Shown here: positions 33,765 through 37,695 of the stretch, one piece after another
Position numbering within the stretch: the first letter of the stretch is position 1
Layout: every line of letters starts with the position of its first letter
Origin: an uncultured Verrucomicrobiota bacterium
GTDB lineage: Bacteria > Verrucomicrobiota > Verrucomicrobiia > Opitutales > Opitutaceae
NCBI GenBank assembly: GCA_903960515.1
Contig: CAJCBL010000031.1
Span: 1 to 37,695, forward strand
Direction: 5' to 3'
Length of the DNA: 37,695 bases
Notes under the pieces: generated by a model
Told to the model about the DNA's origin: nothing
Databases searched by the model: none
The model's input: only the letters and a program-made list of their open reading frames with translations
Made by a program: the position numbers and the translations under genes

Positions 33765-34933
33765 TCGACGCGGAGGCACTAAGAAAGCAGGCGGCCAATA
33801 AATATCCTGAGGTGGTCGAGGCACTATTGCGCGGAGAGAATCCCTTCCCGGTCAAGCTGCGCTACGCCCGGATCAAGACGACGGACGCCCGCGACTCGAT
33901 CTTGCGGGATATCGCGACGCTAACGGCGGAGAGTCGCGAGCAACTCGGACATGGGCTCACTGTAGAGTGGATGGAGATCAATACGCTGAAGTATGGGCGG
34001 AACCGAATCCCGGACGCCATTACTATAGCCACAGAGGAGGACTTTGTAGGTTATGTCGGAAAATGTTCCGAACTGAGCACCATACGCCTGGGGGCCGAAA
34101 CACTGGTGACGGCTTTCCCTGGGGTGCGCGCACAGATCCCTGGGCTGTGGCGAGTGTTGCGGGACGGATCACAAGAGTATTGGCAACAAGTGGTTAAGGT
34201 ATTGGAGTTTTTCCGGGCGCAGCCGTTCCCCGACCGCTATATTCGGGAGCTGCCGGTGGCGGTGCCTACCAAGTTTATCGAAGACAACTGCGTCTTGTTG
34301 GAAAGGCTGATCCGGGTGGTGGCTCCTCTTTCGTGGAGGGAAGGCGAGGAGACCTTCGAGGAGCGGCTCGGGCTGAAGACGCCGGATGCGTTGATCGAAT
34401 GTCGGCTGCTCGATGACGAATTGCTGCCTGCGTGGCGATTCCGGCAATTCACGGTCGGGCTAAATGACCTCAAACATCTGGATGAGCTGCCGGCCCACAC
34501 GGTAATCATAACCGAGAATCGGACCAACTTCCTCACTTTGCCGCCTGCGGCGAAGACGATCGCACTTCAGGGACACGGCTATGCCGTGAGCCGCCTGCGC
34601 CGCGCGCCATTTTTGAAGGCGAAGCGGATTCTATATTGGGGAGACCTCGACGAGCATGGCTTTGAAATCCTGGCCGTGCTCAGGCGGGAATTCGGGCACG
34701 CAGAGAGCTTGATGATGGATGCGGGCACTTGGGAGCAGTTTGCTGGCTTCAGGGTAGCCGGGGTTCACAGTCGCAATCCGGCGGAGCAGTTCCTGCCCTA
34801 CTTGAGACCTGAAGAGGCCGAGCTGTTTAAGATCATCGCATCCTTGGATAGGCGCTTGGAGCAGGAGCGAATTCCCCAGGACTATGTGAACCGCCAGATT
34901 TCGAAAATGCTGTGTTCGGCCCCGGAATTATAG
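33761..34933 (+). CDS. jetD: Wadjet nuclease JetD (toprim, DUF3322/DUF2220)
   Basis: The product is a 390-residue protein with the JetD layout. The N-terminal half (DUF3322) holds PFPVKLRYARIKTTDARDSI and the central YIRELPVAVPTKFIEDN. The C-terminal toprim domain carries TENRTNFLTLP (E252) and YWGDLDEHGFEIL (D295, D297), the metal-binding triad shared with topoisomerase VI/Spo11, and ends with ERIPQDYVNRQI. JetD is the nuclease that cuts both strands of captured plasmid DNA. All three acidic residues are intact, so the system looks functional. Start ATG 33761 overlaps the jetC stop by four bases. No gene follows for 580 bp. Confidence 0.95.
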   Translation: MIDAEALRKQAANKYPEVVEALLRGENPFPVKLRYARIKTTDARDSILRDIATLTAESREQLGHGLTVEWMEINTLKYGRNRIPDAITIATEEDFVGYVGKCSELSTIRLGAETLVTAFPGVRAQIPGLWRVLRDGSQEYWQQVVKVLEFFRAQPFPDRYIRELPVAVPTKFIEDNCVLLERLIRVVAPLSWREGEETFEERLGLKTPDALIECRLLDDELLPAWRFRQFTVGLNDLKHLDELPAHTVIITENRTNFLTLPPAAKTIALQGHGYAVSRLRRAPFLKAKRILYWGDLDEHGFEILAVLRREFGHAESLMMDAGTWEQFAGFRVAGVHSRNPAEQFLPYLRPEEAELFKIIASLDRRLEQERIPQDYVNRQISKMLCSAPEL

Positions 34934-35514
34934 GCTTTCAGTGCGGTTTATGAGGACTAAGGAGATGGATATGTAGGTTGCCCATCAAGGCAATCCCGCG
35001 CAGGCGGCCGGGGCATTTCCGTGAGGTCTAGCATTCGAGGTGGAACGAAGCCCGCCCGCCGAATGGTAGCGAGCGAGGAAGAAGCCTGCGGGGCGCGAAT
35101 TCGAGAAGGTATACTTCGCGATCATCATCACCGGCCGACTGCCCCCCACGAATTCCCGCTCCCAGCTCACACCACTCTGAGTGGGGAGGGGCGAGCCGTT
35201 CGGTGATGGCTCGCATTTCCTGGGTGCCTGAAGGGGCGGCAGGTCCGAAATCGCAGCACTCTTCATGGCGACAGGCAGAAGGCGCTTCACGGATTGTGGA
35301 ATTTGATTCAGCTTGGCTCACCAATGATCTGGACCGGTGACCCTTCGAATCAAACCGCCTGCGGGCTGTGCCTTGCGGCGGGCAAATTCATACTACTTCA
35401 TCAATACCGCTTTTGCCGCCAGGTGGTCGATGAGGCGCCGGATCGCCGGATGTCGGGCGGCCCGGCCGGTGCGAAACTTGTAGCTGGCAGCGGCTCGGAA
35501 AGGTTGGGTGCAAA
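34934..35514. other. Gene-free gap at right border of the defence region
   Basis: This stretch of 581 bp between jetD and mpl has no open frame with convincing coding character on either strand, no tRNA and no terminator that I can see. Composition becomes mixed here, moving back to the GC-rich style of mpl. It may hold the island border or decayed sequence; no direct repeat matching the left border was found by eye. The last 20 bp contain GGAAAGG (35498-35503), a possible ribosome site for mpl. Confidence 0.4.
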
Positions 35515-36942
35515 TTGAAGATCTACTTTATGGGGATTTGCGGCACGGCCATGGGCAACGCCGCCCTTCTGCTGCGGCAGGCCGGCCATGAGGTGAGCGG
35601 CGCCGACACCGGCGTGTATCCGCCGATGAGCACAGTGCTGGCCGAGGCCGGCATCGCGATCCACGAGGGGTACGACCCCGAACGTCTCCGCAAACTGGCG
35701 CCGGACCTGGTGGTGATCGGCAACGCCATGTCGCGCGGCAATCCCGAGGTGGAGTGGCTGCTCGACACCCGGGCCATTCTCTTCACTTCCCTGCCGGGCC
35801 TGCTGCACGAGCAGGTGCTGCGCACCCGGCGCAACATCGTCGTCTGCGGTACGCATGGGAAAACCACTACCACAGCCCTCGCCGCCTTCCTCTTGCGCGA
35901 GGCGGCGGCGGATCCGGGCTGGCTGATCGGCGGCGTGCCGCTCGATCCGCCCACCGGCACCCACCTGGGGGCCGCCGACGGGCCCTTTGTCATCGAGGGC
36001 GACGAGTACGACAGCGCGTTCTTCGACAAGCGTAGCAAGTTCATCCACTACGCACCGCGCATCGCCGTACTCAACAACCTGGAGTTCGACCACGCCGACA
36101 TCTTCCGCGACCTGGTGGACATCCAGCGCACCTTCTCGCACCTCGTGCGCATCGTGCCTCGCAGCGGGCATGTGGTGCTTAATGGCGACGATCTCAACCT
36201 GCGCGCCCTTGGCTCCATGCCGTGGACACAGGTCGTGCGCGTGGGCCTCGAACCGGGCAACGACGTGGTGCTGCGCGACTTTGTCGAGACGCCCGCCGGC
36301 ACCTCCTTTGTCCTCACTTGGGGCGGGCGGGAATGGGCGCGCATCGCCTGGTCGCTGCCCGGCCTTTTCAACGCCCGCAATGCCGCGATGGCCGCCACCG
36401 CCGTCGCTCTGCTGCTCCATCCGCAGGACCCGACCAAGCTCGACCTCAGCGCGTTTGCGCGCTTCCGCGGGGTAAAGCGTCGCCAGGAAGTCCTGCACTC
36501 CTCGCCTGCGCTCACCGTGATTGAGGACTTCGGACACCATCCTACGGCGCTGCACGAGACGCTCACCTCGCTGCGTGCCCGCTTTCCCGGACACACGCTC
36601 ACGGCGGTATTCGAGCCGCGCAGCAACACCGCACGCACAAAGGTGCTGCAGGGTGGGTTCAGCCGTGCGCTGGCCGAGGCCGACGAGGTCTACCTCGGGG
36701 CGGTGAACCGGGCCGAAAAGCTTGCGGAGGGCGAGCGCTTCGATTCCGAGGCGGTGGTGCAGCATCTGGCGACGGCCAATGTGCAGGGGCGCTATTTCTC
36801 CAAGAACTCCGATCTGCTCTCCGCGCTCCAGCAGGCGACGCTGCCCGCACAGGGCCGGCCGCGCGTGGTGGTGTTCTTCTCGAACGGTTCGTTCGATGGA
36901 GCTATCGCCGCCTACGCCCAAGCCGCGAAGGCGTCGGCCTGA
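35515..36942 (+). CDS. mpl: UDP-N-acetylmuramate:L-Ala-gamma-D-Glu-meso-DAP ligase
   Basis: The product is a 475-residue Mur-ligase family enzyme of usual Mpl length (about 450-490). It joins the tripeptide L-Ala-D-Glu-meso-DAP, recovered from turnover, to UDP-MurNAc for peptidoglycan recycling. The N-terminal nucleotide-sugar motif GICGTAMG is at 7-14, the ATP loop GTHGKTTT at 112-119, then EGDEYDSAFFDKRSKF, NNLEFDHADIF, and DFGHHPTA with FEPRSNTARTKV, which separate Mpl from MurC. The start is TTG 35515, chosen because MKIYFMGICG is the family N-terminus; GGAAAGG lies 11 bases upstream. Confidence 0.94.
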   Translation: MKIYFMGICGTAMGNAALLLRQAGHEVSGADTGVYPPMSTVLAEAGIAIHEGYDPERLRKLAPDLVVIGNAMSRGNPEVEWLLDTRAILFTSLPGLLHEQVLRTRRNIVVCGTHGKTTTTALAAFLLREAAADPGWLIGGVPLDPPTGTHLGAADGPFVIEGDEYDSAFFDKRSKFIHYAPRIAVLNNLEFDHADIFRDLVDIQRTFSHLVRIVPRSGHVVLNGDDLNLRALGSMPWTQVVRVGLEPGNDVVLRDFVETPAGTSFVLTWGGREWARIAWSLPGLFNARNAAMAATAVALLLHPQDPTKLDLSAFARFRGVKRRQEVLHSSPALTVIEDFGHHPTALHETLTSLRARFPGHTLTAVFEPRSNTARTKVLQGGFSRALAEADEVYLGAVNRAEKLAEGERFDSEAVVQHLATANVQGRYFSKNSDLLSALQQATLPAQGRPRVVVFFSNGSFDGAIAAYAQAAKASA

Positions 36943-37080
36943 GCCGTAACCAGTCACTTGAGCCGGCCCTCGGTGGTGGCAGGCTCCTGCGCGGCGGGCC
37001 GGAGGAGCGGTTGAACTTCAAGGTTTAGGTTGAAGTGGACGGCGGATACCGGAGGCGCGCTCCCTGCCAACCGGTGCGCT

Positions 37081-37109
37081 GCTCTGGGCTTTCGACCGAA
37101 TGGTCACGG
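37081..37109. repeat. Dispersed repeat, right copy
   Basis: This 29-nt copy beginning GCTCTGGGCT matches the sequence at 18-45 with a few transitions and one inserted base. Here it is not followed by the REP hairpin. Confidence 0.5.
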
Positions 37110-37266
37110 CTGAGGCAAGGAAAAGTTGGAGTTGGATGTCGAGCGCGGGCGTGACTGGAGGTGGGCCTCAAGGGCGATGGACTGGTATTCGGCGTCTTCT
37201 ACCTGGGGACTTTTGCGTCCGGCACCAGCGCGGTTGCCAAATGCGGGCCTGCCGGAAGCCGCCCCG

Positions 37267-37372
37267 GCCTCGGGTTGTTGGTGGGGATAGCGGGCGGGCG
37301 CGCAGAGGGCGGCGGAGGCGCCGTTGACCATCAGGCCTCGGGATTGATGGTGGGGATAGCGGGCGGTCGCGC
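37267..37372. repeat. Direct repeat pair of about 38 nt
   Basis: Segments 37267-37303 and 37334-37372 share GGCCTCGGG, then TGGTGGGGATAGCGGGCGG and CGCGC, with about four differences. The copies start about 68 nt apart. TGGTGGGGATA also occurs near 553, between rpoZ and smpB. Confidence 0.65.
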
Positions 37373-37420
37373 TGCTGGCCCGGGTGAATCCGACTACTGG
37401 TAGCAGGACGATTTCGGGCG

Positions 37421-37457
37421 AAAAAAAGGCGGGCCGCCAACCCCTCGGCGGCCCGCC
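37421..37457 (-). terminator. Rho-independent terminator on the minus strand
   Basis: On the minus strand a perfect 11-bp stem (GGCGGGCCGCC with its complement, 37428-37438 and 37447-37457) and an 8-nt loop are followed by seven T residues (37421-37427). It probably ends a gene that lies beyond the right edge of the window, as no minus-strand gene is supported between it and the end. Confidence 0.85.
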
Positions 37458-37695
37458 ATAACTTCCTGAATTCTACCCCAAACGCGCGCTGCACGGGCCT
37501 GCGCGCTCCCGCTCGGACTGCCCCGGCGGGGCAGTGTTCCGGAAATGTTTTCCTCCGGGTGTTCCAGGTGCTCCAGTAAAGACTGGGGACGATGGGCTTG
37601 TCTTGGGCGGCTTGTGGCGGTGCGCCCGGCCCCCCACTGCGGGCTGGTGGGCATTCCGCCTGTGCCCCGCCTCCGACCGTTTGGCTTCACGGCCG

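Larger units (their letters stand above)
36943..37420. other. Gene-free right-hand region with repeats
   Basis: No coding gene is supported in these 478 bp. It includes the right copy of the dispersed repeat (37081-37109) and a pair of direct repeats (see the separate entry). The short open frames here are GC-driven and unlike any family I know. No structured RNA was recognised. Confidence 0.4.

Noticed and set aside
32301-33824. Minus-strand open frame of 507 codons under jetC
   Set aside because: It is antisense to the conserved JetC ATPase and has no recognisable domain.
35028-35324. Possible gene between jetD and mpl on the minus strand
   Set aside because: Two overlapping frames look equally weak, without ribosome site or recognisable motif.
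35330-35370. Possible tRNA T-arm (CCTTCGAATCAAACCG)
   Set aside because: No acceptor stem, D-arm or anticodon arm could be built around it.
37394-37690. Minus-strand open frame of 98 codons at the right edge
   Set aside because: It reads straight through a strong minus-strand terminator and has no coding character.

Overview
The window is a GC-rich bacterial chromosome segment, most likely from the Verrucomicrobiota, class Opitutae (Opitutaceae-like). The lineage is inferred from a very short omega subunit, a PEP-CTERM protein, a family II pyrophosphatase with inserted CBS/DRTGG domains, and intergenic heptanucleotide repeats. No rRNA, tRNA, CRISPR array, insertion sequence or prophage was found.

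Layout. 1-1.1 kb: a REP-like perfect hairpin, a good sigma70-type promoter, rpoZ and smpB. 1.3-4.4 kb: a translationally coupled sugar-type ABC importer (binding protein and two permeases) without its own ATPase. 4.7-8.4 kb (minus strand): a TPR membrane protein overlapping a TPR-AAA+ ATPase gene, then a YegS/DagK-type lipid kinase. 8.6-9.6 kb: miaA. 9.7-17.7 kb (minus strand): a HEAT / zinc-knuckle / PD-(D/E)XK-like protein, a TolC-type protein, a PpiD/SurA-like chaperone with a strong terminator, a YihY/BrkB protein, a GYF-domain membrane protein and a PAS-PAS protein. 18-24 kb: ppaC, an unrecognised membrane protein (plus strand), a NusG/RfaH-like protein, aroQ, a Nif3-like protein and a PEP-CTERM protein. 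24.1-25.9 kb (plus strand): a small gene for a zinc-free type bL36, the type B bL31 gene, a terminator and rlmN. 35.5-36.9 kb: mpl. The right end holds repeats and a minus-strand terminator, probably for a gene lying outside the window.

Between rlmN and mpl (about 25.9-35.4 kb) lies what looks like an acquired defence island, visibly less GC-rich and with different codon use. It carries a complete Wadjet anti-plasmid operon, jetA-jetB-jetC-jetD, with every junction overlapping. Divergently transcribed beside it is a two-gene module for an exonuclease VII whose large subunit (547 aa) is longer and more divergent than the usual housekeeping XseA. Wadjet is a known system: an SMC-like JetABC loop-extruding complex with a toprim nuclease, JetD, that cuts circular plasmids. 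The neighbouring accessory ExoVII is the most interesting candidate for an undescribed partner, perhaps degrading DNA ends made by JetD. That link is inferred from position only.

Other points of interest are a REP family whose core resembles the classical Pseudomonas REP, 7-nt tandem repeats in several intergenic regions, and a 38-bp tandem repeat between two convergent genes.
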